Shown piece after piece: positions 1-13,173 of a stretch of DNA of 64,000 nt (its first letter is position 1; every line of letters starts with the position of its first letter). A program made the translations under genes and the position numbers. A model generated the notes under the pieces. That model was not told the origin of the DNA. It did not search any database and was given only the letters and a program-made list of their open reading frames with translations. Source of the stretch: Hypericum androsaemum (Eukaryota > Streptophyta > Magnoliopsida > Malpighiales > Hypericaceae); assembly GCA_963995505.1 (NCBI GenBank), contig OZ023185.1, positions 14,767,691-14,831,690 of the forward strand. Direction: 5' to 3'.

Positions 1-784
1 AGTAAGTAACAAAGGGAACAACATGCTATATTCAGCTCACAGCTGCACTAAGACGACGTAAAAATATATTCTCAGTCCCCCGATTCCAAGGGGTTGACTA
101 ATCCAGGTTCATCCTGGTGGAACCCTTGACTCGGCACTATTCGCCATGGACCTGCAAGCTCTACCATATTTTTTCTTTCTCTAAATCAAATAAGTGAGAT
201 TTATGACATCTCAATATTTTCCCTTAGAAAACAATATCATCTGGCTATCTTTTCCACCAACAAATTGCAGAATAAAGCCCACCAATATGTTATTCCAATT
301 GTTGGCCTAAATGATTATGGATGTTACAAGAATCAATAGAGCATAGCTAATGTACAATTTTTTCCCTGCTGACAGTACACAGCTGCTAGTTCCAGGAAGA
401 TGAACAAAACTGGCTGCAAATGGTCAGTAGTCCTACTATAAGGCCTATGATCTGAATCATCACCACATGTAAAGAAGCACTCAGACATTCTGAAAGCCTC
501 TGAGAAGACAACAGCACAAAGGCTAATCCCTAATAAGCATCATTTACAGCTGTTCCTAGAGTATAATTTTGGTCGATCCTGAGAAAGACCAACAATAATC
601 AGTGTCCAAACTAGAGTTCAATGGTTAATATTGACTGGAGATTTCACTAAATTTGTTTATCGGTAACTTTATAACAGGCAAACTCAGCATTGCTTCCCTA
701 CTCACCAGCAAGATCAAACCAAAAGAAAGGAATTCTGCTAGTGGCGTATTCACAGAGCATACAAAGAGATGTTCATAGCAATAC

Positions 785-3700
785 CTGTACATGTTCAGCG
801 CCTCAAAGAGAAGTACGCATTGGTCCTTGTTAAGAAATCCGGCATTCTGTCGCAAATCAGCTTCCATTAAAAACCAAAGCAACCAATTGTGCATGGTACA
901 AACAAGATGACTACACGACGACACAAGGACAAAAGCAAAAGCACTTAAAAAATGGGACCTCTAGTATTTGTCGTGGTCAACTTGCAATTGCATAAACAAA
1001 TAAGAGAAGGGTTATCCATGCAAGTTTCCTGATACTGTTTGCAGGAGAATGAAATGTTGTCAGGAACACGCCACGGGAGAAGGTCCGTCTAGTAATTAAC
1101 TTCAGACAATGTTACCAATTCAACTCGACCATTTTGATCATGAACAAGTGAGGTTGTCTATAGGGCCTTTAATCTGCTGCCGTTACTCCTTCAATTCAAT
1201 AATTCCGAGCACACTTGATTAGCTACGTCCTATTTTTTTAGTCACTTGAAAAGAAAAAAGAAAAAAAACAGGTAGCGATGTTGATATTGATATCCTTGCC
1301 ATACAATCGCCAACAGAATCTCCATTTGGTTAGAAATATCGAAGATAGACATTGAGGCAAAATAAGAGACAAAAGGCATCGTTTTTCTTCCAGAGCATAT
1401 TCTTCCACACTGAAGAGAGATTTGCATGCCATGCCATACACCATATGTTAGTCAAAGAGATATAAATAATGGAAGTCAAAATCCACATAGCTTCAGTTGC
1501 AGAATATATGATGCTTCTTCAAAGCATGGCACGAAACAGTCTACATGCAAAAAGCGGAATTATACTCACATCCTTATCTATGAGGTTGAAGGCTTTCGTT
1601 AATGCCCGTTTTCTTGTATGGTCCATGGCAGAAACTTGTTTTACAAGCTACGACAACAGGAAAAACGAGCAAGAGGAATCTATGTCAGATCTGGACACAA
1701 AGTTGCAACAGTTTTAACATTCTATAAATTTCTATGAAGAGAAAAGAATGCTAATAATGATCGAAAAACAAGATAAAGTACTCGGAGCAAGATACTTATT
1801 CCATCAGATCAAGTTGCAAAGCATACCTGACTTTTGAAGCTGTCATATACAACGGCAAGGATCAAGTTGGTGACGAAATACACTCCCAATAGGACATAAA
1901 CTACAAAAAACAAGCAGTACCAGCGAGAATCCCTGAAAATGGAAACAGGCAATAAAACATAACCATGCCGAGTAACCTGCACATTTACTCACATACAGGT
2001 TCACGTCTGTGTACTCTGTGACTGACAGAATTGGGAATGGAAAGTATAATAAAAGCACGAATGAAAGGGAAGCTACTTTGTCCAATCCTCATAAATCTTT
2101 CTTTTTTCTAAGATCGAGGGAGGAGAATGAACTTCTGAAAGCTTTATCGATATAGTAGTTCAATCACACGGGCACAACCTAGCATGACTAATGAATCTAA
2201 AGTATAGGAGCTCTAGAAACAAGACACAGGAACATCTAATGTTTGACAAGAAACCACATCAAACTTCTTATTGGCCAAGAAAAGCAAGAGAAGGTAAGAT
2301 GAAATGAGGATGCAAAGCAGACTTAATAAATCAATGGACAATTCCTAGTCAAAATTAGCCATTGGTGCCTGCAGATGTTCTCGCAACATTTTCACCATTA
2401 AATCCATGTTTTATCGTCTCTAAGAAAGAGAGAGTTGAGAAAATTGGAGTCAAATTACGCTATTTCGGCAAGTGAATGTTCAATTCTAATGGAACAAAGT
2501 GGAACCACAAAGGAGATGGGAATCAACGTAAGATTTTTTTCCAGTAAAATTTACTTGTATGCTGGTATCCAGACGTCTGGATTGTTCGATGTAGTGAATA
2601 AAACAAACATCTGATACAATGTGGCACCATATGAAGTAAAGAGCGTTGTGCCTTGTTTGGTATCTTCAAAGATGACATAAGCTAACCAACTGGAGAACAA
2701 GAGAAATAAAAGCAGTAGAGCCTGCACATTAAAGAAAATAAACACCAGGTAAGTGCAGAAATAAAGGCGCACATCCTTATTCAGTCATCAAAATGAATGA
2801 ACTGGCGCTCCAATATCAACATCGACTAAGAAACACAGAAGATACTGAATCCCGGAGGATGACAAAAATGGTGACTAAAGATGAGACAAAGAATTGTTGG
2901 GGACAAACCAAAACATTCAAGTATGTCCTAAGCATTCCAACCACGATAAGGATGCTATTCTGCAAATCCCTGAGGTCATAACAAAAGAGGAAAATCAGGG
3001 TGAAGAATATGAAACTGAACACCACCAATAATTTAGATGTACAACATACAATCAATTTTAACATTTCTCCACAAGGATCCATAAGTCGGGAACTTAGAAT
3101 AAATGTCAAGTAGGTGCACCGTGCAAGATGGTACGGCTTCTAACATGGAATTATGACAAAGCAAAAGATAAAAGCTGATTGGTAATTACCTAAAGCTTAG
3201 GACAAAGAAGATAACCCTTATGTATGGTGCAGCTCTCAGAGGCAGGGAAGCAATGCCCAACGGGGACAAATAGAGGGCATAAACCACTAAATCAGCAACC
3301 AGAATCAATAGACAAGCAATCTGAAAAATCAGCACCCAAGAAGAAAAAATATCGTATTTTCAGTGTTCACCGATTTAAGAAAAGACAATGGATGAAATGG
3401 TAAATATCAAAGAAAAGGACATGGAACTTCAACAGAACTACTACTGCAGGTAGATCAACGGTAATAGTCGATGTACAAGATAATTTTAAGTCATTTCTTC
3501 CAAGTTGCTGGACTGACAGCACACTACAACAGTTGATTCCCTAGTTTCTTGAGATTTCAAGGCATCTTTAATTTCAACGGCATTATAAAAATGAATGGTT
3601 ATACTGTTGGTAAGAAAAAAATTATATCCAGAGGCTAAAGTAGTAATTTGAAAGGAATGTACGCCTCTTTTTATTAGTATGCAAGAACGGACTTGCACAA

Positions 3701-5070
3701 TCATGTAGATATGACAGAGCTATTTGCTACTCCAAACAGACTAAAGAAAACGAAAAGCGGAAACAACATCCTAGAGATAACATCGCAGCCAGTTACCTTG
3801 AATTTGTTAACGGGATTTTTCCAGTAGAGATTGAACCCTTCGTATGAAATCGGGAAAAAAATGTGCACCACAAGCAAGATGAGAGTCACAACCTTGCATG
3901 AGAAATAGCGATAAGGTCACGTATCTACATTGTACACCGAGAGTTCATTCCATAAAAAAAAAAGGCATGGAGAAGTATCTAGCCTTGGTCAAAATAAGTA
4001 CCTACTATGTTTTCAGAACAGAGACAGATTTCCGATAGAAATGATAATCACAGCCAACAATCTCTAGACTCTAAGTGGAGAAGTTCAACAAAGATTTTTC
4101 ATATTACCTCGTAAATCAGGGAAGCTGAGCCGGATAAGTATGGCAACTGGCCAAGATAGTAAAAGTCTCGATCACTACAAGTGTATGCAGAGGATGTTCC
4201 ACACCACAATGGTTTCTGCGCCATTTAATCAGTAAAAACAATCATAGAACATCCTAAAAATACTATTACCAAAACATAATATATAAAAGTCTCATTTCCT
4301 CAGCTTTTCACTATCACTTTTTGGTTCAAATGCAGAAAATAGATCAAAGGGGTCTTAATCCAAGGGACACACGAACCTCCAAGAAATTGAGAACAATCAG
4401 AGCAAAGTAATTAAGCGTCCAGAGGATATCAAATCGAATGAAGAGAAAGTAGAACTTGGCAGGTTTTTCGAAGTCGGAGTTGTCCAGAATCTCCTCGGGC
4501 AGACCAACCCCATCTGCAGCCTGTTCAAAACCCATTCCAACCAACAATCAGGACTCATTTCATCCCAAAAAAAAAAAATCTCTCCATTATCAAAATTCAT
4601 CACCATCCCCATAAAGCATATCATATAGCTACCTACTCTTCAAGATCTCCACACTAAACTTAGCTGCTACTGAAAGGCAAAAGAAGCGGCTAGAACCTAA
4701 CCACATAATAGACGAAACACGAAGCATATAACCGGATATTCCTGCAATGTCCATTGTAACATGAAGAAATCCATTCGTTTTTCCAAAGTCCGAATCTTTA
4801 ACCAGCCAAACCCCATAACCATAAAGGTCCAAACTTTTTTGTTGGATCCGGATAAAGGTGCAAACTTTAGAAACACGGCAACAGAGAGAACAAAACCCAG
4901 AAGAAGGATTGGAGAGAAGAGGTGATTACGAGATCGACGAGGGCTGCGGCCTTCTGGTAAGGGGAGCCACGTGTGATGGCCTTCTGGCGGTTAAACGTCG
5001 CCGTAGGATCTCTCCTCCTCCTATTGGCGGCAGCGTCGTCGCTGCCTTCTCCCAGCAAAGGTTTCTCCAT
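785..5070 (-). CDS. TPC1: Two-pore cation channel TPC1, first ten exons (3' end outside window)
   Basis: Vacuolar-membrane Ca2+-regulated, voltage-gated cation channel (slow vacuolar channel in plants). Exons read on the minus strand: 5070-4930, 4520-4377, 4215-4108, 3892-3797, 3320-3190, 2969-2909, 2721-2555, 1932-1827, 1647-1570 and 846-785. All junctions are GT-AG and phases agree, giving about 364 residues, roughly half of the usual 730-odd. The N-terminus has the acidic dileucine EKPLL, matching the vacuolar sorting motif of Arabidopsis TPC1. Then come the first six-helix domain, an S4-like segment with Arg (LRAAPYIRV), the first pore with filter TTSNNPDVW, and the first EF-hand, split between exons 9 and 10. 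The EF-hand loop has Ala at position 5 where Arabidopsis has Asn. Start chosen at the ATG before EKPLL. The next exon was not found in 1-784, so the gene must continue left. Family assignment is firm; function is inferred from family. Confidence 0.95.
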
Positions 5071-5192
5071 CTTCTTGGCTTGTCCTAGTTACCCGCCAAA
5101 TCCTTGGAACCTGACCCTTTTCTGGGTTTTATGATCCAGTTCGGGCACTGAGTTTTTAAGCCGACAAGAAGCCAAGGACTTGGAATTATTGC

Positions 5193-5200
5193 TATTTATA
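5193..5200 (-). promoter_or_regulatory. Possible TATA box of TPC1
   Basis: TATAAATA on the minus strand, about 125 nt upstream of the TPC1 ATG. The distance suits a short 5' UTR, but the region is AT-rich and no transcript data are available. Confidence 0.35.
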
Positions 5201-7415
5201 TTTATTGACAAGGGGCTGGCTCCCATCTACTTGGCGTCTTGTAGAGAGGCATTGAAACTTCGAGAGTTGATTTAATTGCATTTCGGATATGTATTATCTC
5301 GTCCATACAATTCAAAAGAGACGCGTATATCTATATCTTGATGAGTTTGTCTTTTTAACGGCCCAAAATAATGAAATATTTTCTGATTTTTAGAGGTTTG
5401 ACTTGGCAAGTGCATAAGAAAAATAGAAAGTTCATTTTTAGTACTTTGTAATTTCGGGATATTATCTCATTCAAACTCATGCATAAGCCGAATCTCATCA
5501 GCGTCGCCGACGTGACACTCACCAATGAAGACTCGCAGTAGGGACATGCTATGAGTGGGGGAGACTCCGAAGGCCCAAGGGTGATGGAGACGCCAATAAA
5601 GACGTCGAAGATGCAGGCGATCCAGGTTGACATGACAAACTAGATAGATGACTACACAGCGGAAGAATTTGCTCGTATTACAAAAGTGTAAAAATTTCAA
5701 ATTCATTTGATTTATTTTAAATCACATAATATCAAAGTAAAAAAAAAATGCTTAAACACGGGTTACGGAACTAAAGTGACCCTTTTCCAAAATTTGATGG
5801 GGTTTGATGTGCCACATTATTAGCCACTTAGTATTCCACATGACAATTCGGTTTGATGGAGCATGCTAGGTAGCCGAGAAATAGGGGAGTTGTTGGATGT
5901 ATGATTAAGTGTCAAACATTACCGCAAGATATCAAAGCCAAAAAGGCTCAAACACGATGCTAAAACGAACTTTTCTATAAGAAAAATATTAGACGCGTCA
6001 GCTTTTTTTTGGTTCCAAGTCACAATCATGTTTGTGCCAAGTCGGTTACCAATCTCCGATCCGGCAATAATTATTTTACAAACGAATACTTCTTTGGATG
6101 TTTTTAAATACGAGATACAAAATATCTATTTTATATAACACTGAGTACTAAGATTTTTTTTTATCTCCATCTTCCATAATAAAACAATCTAAGATTGAGA
6201 TAATGTTTCTAAAAACAATCAACAGGTCATCTAAATAAATGGATCACAAAAGTAACATTAGAAATTGAAATTGTTCTTCGTGGCATCTACCACTGGTTCC
6301 ATTAGGTAGGAGGATACACTCTCGTGGTCGGGGCTAATTCATAGATACCAACAATGGGAAATAGACACAGCTACACAAACCCGACGGTGACACGTCCACG
6401 AAGCAGACCGGTCGTCCCAGAATTTGGTCACCAACCCCACACAAAAAAGTTTGGGATTTTCCACGAACACTCCTGATCTTCAAAAAAAAAAAGAGAATTA
6501 GCTACAATCATCTTCTTGGTCCTTTTCACTGTTATTAAAAGGAAATCAAACTGAAGTGAAGACGTGTGACAGCAAATCGCTTAGAGCAGCGGTCTACCTT
6601 ATGACAAGTGCACCCGCTGATGGTGTCTGGTCTCAGATCCGTACCAATTCCACTAAATGTAGAAAGCCACTGGCCAACAAAAGAACAAAATTGCTCACCA
6701 ACACAATTAGTAGCTGAAATTAGTATTAAATGAAAAATAATTCTAAATATTCTAAAAAATGTTGCAGATCTAGCAAGCAACTCGAGCTCAATGCTGGGTC
6801 GCGGTCCGTCCGACATCGATCGGACAACTTTTTTTTTTAATCAATGATATAAGCAGAGGAAAACAATGGGTGAAAGAATAATACCTCGCTAAGCTATGTT
6901 AATAAGCGGTCACTCTGAATAGAGCAACACTGAGTCGGGATTATAGGGAATCTACACCAAAATCTTGTTCCACAACGAAACCTCGATCAGCAATAGAATA
7001 TGGGTATTTACAGAGGTTGACACGCTCAAAGGAAATCCTCCCATCTCCCTCTTCACACTTGGACAATGTACCGTACCGGGACAGCGTCCAGAGACTGTCT
7101 CGGACACGAGCAGTAGATGAAACCTGCAGCTGATCAACTTGCATAGTTGCTTCGCCCCTGTGAATCACAAACCTGCAGAACGCCACCCGACTCGCATTAG
7201 TGAGGCACGAAACTGGTAATGTATCTACGCGAAGTGCTCGTTGTTCATTTTTACTCCAAGAGAGCTAAAGACAGGCTATTATGCGTTAACAGCAAAAGGC
7301 AATTGGATGAACTCATAGTCAACCTCTTCAGGTTCACATCCAAGACAGGAAATTTAAGGCTAACAAGTCCAAATGACTAGACTACGAAACTGTACTGATA
7401 TCAACTAACCTTGCA
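5201..7415. other. Intergenic region between TPC1 and callose synthase
   Basis: AT-rich sequence upstream of TPC1 and downstream of the callose synthase. The short open frames here (for example 6535-6816 and 6941-7186, minus) resemble no family I recognise. Part of 6900-7415 may be 3' UTR of the callose synthase. No transposon ends were identified. Confidence 0.5.
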
Positions 7416-10400
7416 TCATCTGTCGCTCTTTGACTTTTTCCCGGTGATAATCTGGAATATGCGCATGCCCCGGCTGAAAGCCTCATTAAATAATATCCTT
7501 GTCTGCATGGACTGGAACCCAGGCATCCAAGAGAGGAATGCCACAGGGGCCATGACAATCACTCCAAACATTATATCGTATAGCCGTGCCACAGAAACCA
7601 CCGACTCCCAAATTACAGTGGACTGCAGAAAGGGGCGAAGTACTTGAGCAATCAATAGTAAGCCCCAGCCAGTGGGGAGGAAAGCCAACAAAGCTGTGAA
7701 GACGTCAACGAACTTGAAAGCTGTGAACTCGAGCAGAGCTATTATCGCCACTATCCCAAGCACAATAACAAGAAACTGGACTAGACGGTAGTAGATGTGC
7801 TCTTTTGCAGCATACTTTTCTCGGGTATATGATATCAACCAATAGACCACCGCAGCAACAAATACATAAATCCAAGACAACAGGTACACAGCAATGCTAG
7901 TGCTTCCATTAGCAATACCAAGTTGGTACACAATCCCGTATTGGAAAAAGAAGAACCGGAGATCCAAAATTATCTCCAACAACTTTCCCCAGAGCCCGGT
8001 TGTTCTTAAATGATGTTGCTCCTCATTCCACCATCTTTCCCAGCTCTCTTCTGCTTTTGCAAACACACCACCTTTAAACCAAATCCAATTCATGAAATCA
8101 TCAAAGTCATAAACCGTCTTTAACCAATCAAAACCAGATGGATTGAACACAAATGGGGCCATTATCCATGAAACAACCAGGAACCAACTAGTGATGGTGA
8201 GCGCTATGTAAGTGAATGTATCCTTGGCCACAGGACTATGAGTTGCATAAACAACAAGTATAAGCCCAAGCTCAATTGCTTTCACAAAATGGCTGCGGGA
8301 GAAAAGCCGATAGTTCTCTGCAAAACTCTTGTGCTGCACAACAAATCCCCTACCGGTTGCCCGGTACTTTGCACCACCATGAAGGATAGTTCGGCCAAAG
8401 TAGTGAGCACGAGTTCCCATTGAAAAAGTGTATAGCCTGAAGGAAACCAAGCTCAAGGGAGTTCTCAACAATCATTGGCAGAGCAGTGAAGAGGCCGAGT
8501 TGGATGATGAGCTGCTGATTCAAAATTGTACCAAGAGCTTTATTACTGCTACTGTTGGCCAAAGCAGAACCCTCAACACCACTAAGGGCCAAATAAAGTC
8601 GGCCCCTAGGAATCCATAAACAGTCAGAACCACCATCATTGTGTTAAAAAAGAATCCCACTGTTGTATAGAAAAATGAAAGCATCCGAAAGAAATCCAGT
8701 CGATGGCCCAATCTATAGACATCTCTACTAAGAACTTGCTCACCATTACCACTAGCAACCTTGGCCTCGAACATGGATACCTGATTCAATCCGACATCCC
8801 TTCCCTTTCCCACCTGGATGTACTCATGGTGTGTGACATTGCCACCCCTCAAAGTGCAATTGAAGCCAGCAAAAATGTCCTCGCTAATATTTATCACCCT
8901 GGAAGCTTTACTGATACCACCTCGGGTCAAGAACCAAAATTTGTCAAAGACATCCGGGTGACCGTAATGCATACGAACCTTCAAAGGATTTGCCAAAACA
9001 CGCTGTCCCAAGGTGACAAAACTTGTTTCTTGAGCTGACATAAACCAAGCAAGGGATGAGACTGAACCAGTAAAAATATGCTCCCTGACACCCAAGATGG
9101 TAGGCTTCCGGATGCCATAGTAATGTCTGAATTCTTCCAAGAGATTCCTCATTTTCAGTGCCTCCTCAAAATAGTTGTCCTGGTTCATATCAATGGTTTG
9201 CACCGCATCACCACGTGTGAAGATGATGGCATGATTTTGATTCTCTGGCTTTCCCTCCCCAAGTTTCAGCGGGCCAGGTAACTTGACCCTGTAGATTTCC
9301 ACTTCTCTGTCTAGCTGTTGGTCGTACTTCACAAGTACCGAATAGTAATCCTTTTCATCTCTCCCTGTATTTACCTCGTCAACGTAGGCAACTCGCAAGG
9401 CCTCATTTGTTTTCATCAACTGCAATATTTCATCTGCATGAGGATCCTTTTTTGCCTTTTGGGTCCCATATATCTGGCAGGCAACCACATAAGTGAACTT
9501 CATCAATACAGTGCCATATTCATGTCCTTTAAACAACATGCCCACTGAACTATCATTTCTGGTCAAGCTCCTGGAAGAAGGAGACTTCTCAGATCCAATG
9601 CCATCCGAACCACTATCTCTCCTCATCGAAGAAAGTTCTTTCACACCTTCCTTGATATCTATCTCTGAAGCAGAATCAAGAAATGCCAGCATCTTCAGGG
9701 CACGGTAGTAATACATCATTCCCCTGACTGTGCGGACAAGGGTCTGGCCTCTGTATGACGCCCAAAGCCTGAGATCCATCAACTTCGTTGACCATACCTC
9801 CTCATCCTTTCCCATGTCTTCTCGCCGCATCCTCTCGATAAAATTTTTCCACTCATCAGCATAAATAGTCTGCAAATAATACAGTATCGAAATCCCATCC
9901 TCATTCTCAGTGCGGAGCTGCTCTTTGCTGTACAGAACTTCCTCACTGTAGTAAGGGGTCAGGACTGAAAAAGCCATCATCTTCTCAACTTGGGGCGCAT
10001 GGGGCATGTTCATAAACAAGGAATTACTGAAAAATGCAATCCTGCGTCTGGCTTCAAGATTCACAGGGACATTGTGCATAGAATCCCTAGACGTGAGGAT
10101 GGTGTGTAACCGCCGTACCTGCCTGTAGAAGGTCTCGTTGCTGGGATCAGGCAACTCAACAGCATTCTGGAAAAGCAGCCCAGCCAGGGTATTAGGATCA
10201 CGGGGAGCCAAACCATCTGCTATCAACTGATCAGTACTCCTCTTCTCCACAAAAAAATCTCTCGTTGCAATCTCATACAGGGCCTGTAGGGTATTCACCA
10301 CCTGATTTGGATCCTTCTTAGGCTTATTCAGCAGCACAAGAAGCTTTATCAGCTTGGCATGGAAATTTGGGAGAGCAGACATTTTGAAGGTCTTGGTAAA

Positions 10401-12658
10401 CTTTTCAACTTCCATCGAGTGATCAATCTCCTGAAACAAGACTGTGATAATCGAATGCTCTTCGGTGTTAAGCTTGATAATTTGAAGCAACATGTGCTTA
10501 ACACTATCATAAGCTTCTATAACAGCACACCGCCTGTACTCATTGGTACAAGCCACTTATCAGGGGCATCAACCAGCTCCTTCGCCTGGCTAAGAGCAAG
10601 CAGCAGCTCATTGCATAGCAAAAAGCATGGCCATCGAATAACTCTAACATTCCATGAATTCTGGGGCAACTCCAGCAGCTCAAGCTCGTGGTCGGAGATG
10701 ATATCCTCTTCCCTGAAAGTCGTGATCACCTCATTCCAAACCAATGCAAACTTGTTTGCCTCAATCTGGTTAGACTCCAGCTTCTTGTAAGGCCGCCCCA
10801 GACCATACCTCAGCTTCAGCCGATGAATAGCGTCCTTGAACTTGTTCTTCAACGATCCCCTTGTATTCAGAAGCTGCTCTTCGGGCATCAGATTGAACTG
10901 AATCGCGCTGGCAAAGAACTGAAATCTCAATCTCAACTGGGGCATGTTCCGGATCTCTCCCAAATGTGCAAACAGCCCCACACCCGCACCAAAAAGGGAG
11001 GAATAGATGGAGTACCAGATCTGAATATCCATCAAGTAGACCAACACAACAGGAAGCCAGAGCAACCCGACAGAAAACCTGTTGCTGTTGGAGAAGAACT
11101 CATGCCATTCATAGTCAACATTCTTGAGGTCCAACATTGCCTTGGACGGTTTGATCATGGGCTTGATCTGAAGGAAATAGCTGAAAATAAACTTGGTAGC
11201 CAGCAAGAGCACCCAGAAAAAACTGTACTTGATATTATCCACAAGCCCTTCTCTTAGCCCACGGCCTACAAAACTCCTGCTCTGGAACCACCACGACAAG
11301 ATGTAGAAGATCCTCCAGTTGGCATTCTCCAGGAAGTTCCTAACCCAGGGCACAATAAACAAAACCAGCGCCAGAATCTCGGGCAAAACAAACACCACGG
11401 CTACCTCAAGAAAATTCAACACCCTCTGGTTGGCATCATCAGACCACCTCCTATCGTGATTCTTCTGGGTCCAAATCCTCCCGTAAAACACACCAAACAC
11501 GACAATCCAAGCTGCGGAAACCACACTCTTCATCAGCATCCGAAACCCCAACCAGAGGGTCTCCTTGGAGACCAAGCTATACTGCGTCCCAAAATCCAGC
11601 AAGGACTGCAAGAACCTCATCCCACTGCAAGTGAAGAACACAGTAAGCACCCGCACCTGGACCTCCCGCTCCTTGAGCGCATTCCACGGGTAGGTCTTCT
11701 CCTCCCACGCCACAATGATGGCCGCTTGCAGGAACAGCACCAGCATCACCCACAACCTGTCGAAGCTCCGGAGAAGGTTCCAGAACGATCTCTGCTCCAC
11801 GAACCCCGTCTTCCCCACGTGCTTCTCCCGGCTTTCCACCACGAAGAAGCTGCTCCCCACGTCCATCGGCCACTTGAGGCGGTCAAAACACCGCCTGCTC
11901 CAGAAATACTCATTGAGATCATCATAATTCCTCCACGCGGTGTGCGGGGCAGTCCCATTCCCGCTGCTCTCCACCTCGGCCTTCACCGTTTCATATACAG
12001 GCTTCACAACAGAGTTCAGAAACGCGTTCTCCCCGGAGAACGAGGGGAGAACCGGCCGGCCGGTGTTCTCGTCGATGTAATCCTCGAGGATCTTGTTGAG
12101 CTCCATAGCCATATTGTGGAAGATAAAGCAGATACACTCCGGCATGAACCGAAGATTCGCCGCCTCCCCCCAGATTAGGAGGTAGAGCGACACGTAGAGG
12201 AGCTCGCGGCGGAGATCGGCGGCGGCGCGGCGGTCGGAGATCCAGACGCTGGACTTCTTGTTGAGGTAGGAGCACCAGTTTGAGTAGTTCCCGAGGAGCT
12301 TCTTCCGGAAGCGGCGGAGGACGGCGGCGTCGAGGGAGTCGATGTTGTCCGGCGGGGGGGAGAGGCGCATCTGGGCGTTGGCGAGGTGGAGGACGAGGTG
12401 CTCCCGCTGGTTCCGGACGCTATCCCTCTGGAAGCCGAAGAAGAGGGCGAGCCAGTCGAGGAGGTCCATGGAGGGGTCCCACTGCCCGTAGGGGGGACGG
12501 CGGAGGTTTCCGACTGTTTTGAGGGCGGCGGCGGCTGCGCGGACCTCGGGGTAGCGGAGGGAGGGGTGGTCGGCGAGGAGGTTGTGGACGGGGATTATGT
12601 TGTACGGCTCCGGGCCCGCGGTGGACCCGGGTGGGCGGTTACGGTTGCGATATGCCAT
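7416..12658 (-). pseudogene. CALS12: Callose synthase 12-type (GSL5/PMR4), intronless, frame broken by three deletions
   Basis: Plasma-membrane 1,3-beta-glucan synthase using UDP-glucose; the Arabidopsis orthologue GSL5/PMR4 makes wound and papillary callose. Three open blocks line up end to end: 12658-10517 (N-terminal FKS1-type domain, EPYNIIPVHNLLADHPSLR near the start, membrane segments), 10556-8520 (large cytosolic glucan synthase domain, with HYGHPDVFD and RGGNVTHHEY) and 8471-7416 (C-terminal membrane segments, ending KKSKSDR). Together they would encode about 1,750 residues, close to the family length. Relative to Arabidopsis GSL5 there is a 13-nt deletion near 10551, a 1-nt deletion near 8606 and a 44-nt deletion near 8432. 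The last two sum to 45, so blocks 2 and 3 share a frame while the stretch between them is shifted. Introns cannot explain this because coding sequence is missing. It is either a pseudogene or a gene with assembly errors. Few or no introns is usual for the GSL1/GSL5 branch. Confidence 0.88.
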
Positions 12659-12740
12659 CTCATAGAACGGAGTGAGGCCGTGAGAGGAGGGAGGAGGAGG
12701 TTTGGTTTTTTGAGTTCCTTGGGCGCGCTTTTTTAGGTGG

Positions 12741-12750
12741 TTATATAAAT
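12741..12750 (-). promoter_or_regulatory. TATA box of the callose synthase gene
   Basis: ATTTATATAA on the minus strand, about 85 nt before the ATG at 12658, followed by a CT-rich leader. Spacing and position fit a plant core promoter. Confidence 0.55.
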
Positions 12751-12873
12751 ATTCCCCCTTTCGCTTTCCATTTGTTTGTTTCTTTTTTTCCCCCCATGAA
12801 GAGGGATTTGATTAATTTCTTGTCTCGGCTAAGAATTAAGAAAGCCCTCACCAAAAAAACACAAATAATAATC

Positions 12874-13173
12874 GAGAGTTTTGTAGTCTTTCAAAGATTT
12901 TATCTGGATCAAAATTAAATTAGTTAACATAATAAGTATTTGAATAAAAAGAAGAAAGAGTTTAGTATGGTTCAAACATTAATTAGTCGATCTGCTAGAT
13001 TTTTGAATACAAAAAAGAGAGAATTTTGTAGTCTTTCAAAGATCTCATATGGTTCGAACATGGATTAGTAAGTATCTGAATACGACGAAGAGAATTTTGT
13101 AATCTTTCAAAAATCTCATTTAGTTGAAACGTGTATTAATCAACCTAGTAGATATCTAAATGTAAAAAGAGCG
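12874..13173. repeat. Degenerate tandem repeat, unit about 70-85 bp
   Basis: The block GAATTTTGTAGTCTTTCAAA recurs with changes near 12878, 13021 and 13093. Each copy is followed by a second shared block (GGTTCRAACAT...AGTATCTGAATA). An extra copy of the second half lies at 12960-13018. Origin unknown. Confidence 0.6.

Noticed and set aside
1..784. Possible further TPC1 exon near the left edge
   Set aside because: No translation matching the expected LPKIS...FDELDD segment was found; it must lie outside the window.
7416..10556. Introns as explanation for callose synthase frame changes
   Set aside because: Coding sequence is missing at each break rather than interrupted, and no GT-AG pair restores the frame.
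10688..12736. Several long open frames opposite the callose synthase
   Set aside because: They are antisense or out-of-frame shadows of a GC-rich coding region with no family resemblance of their own.
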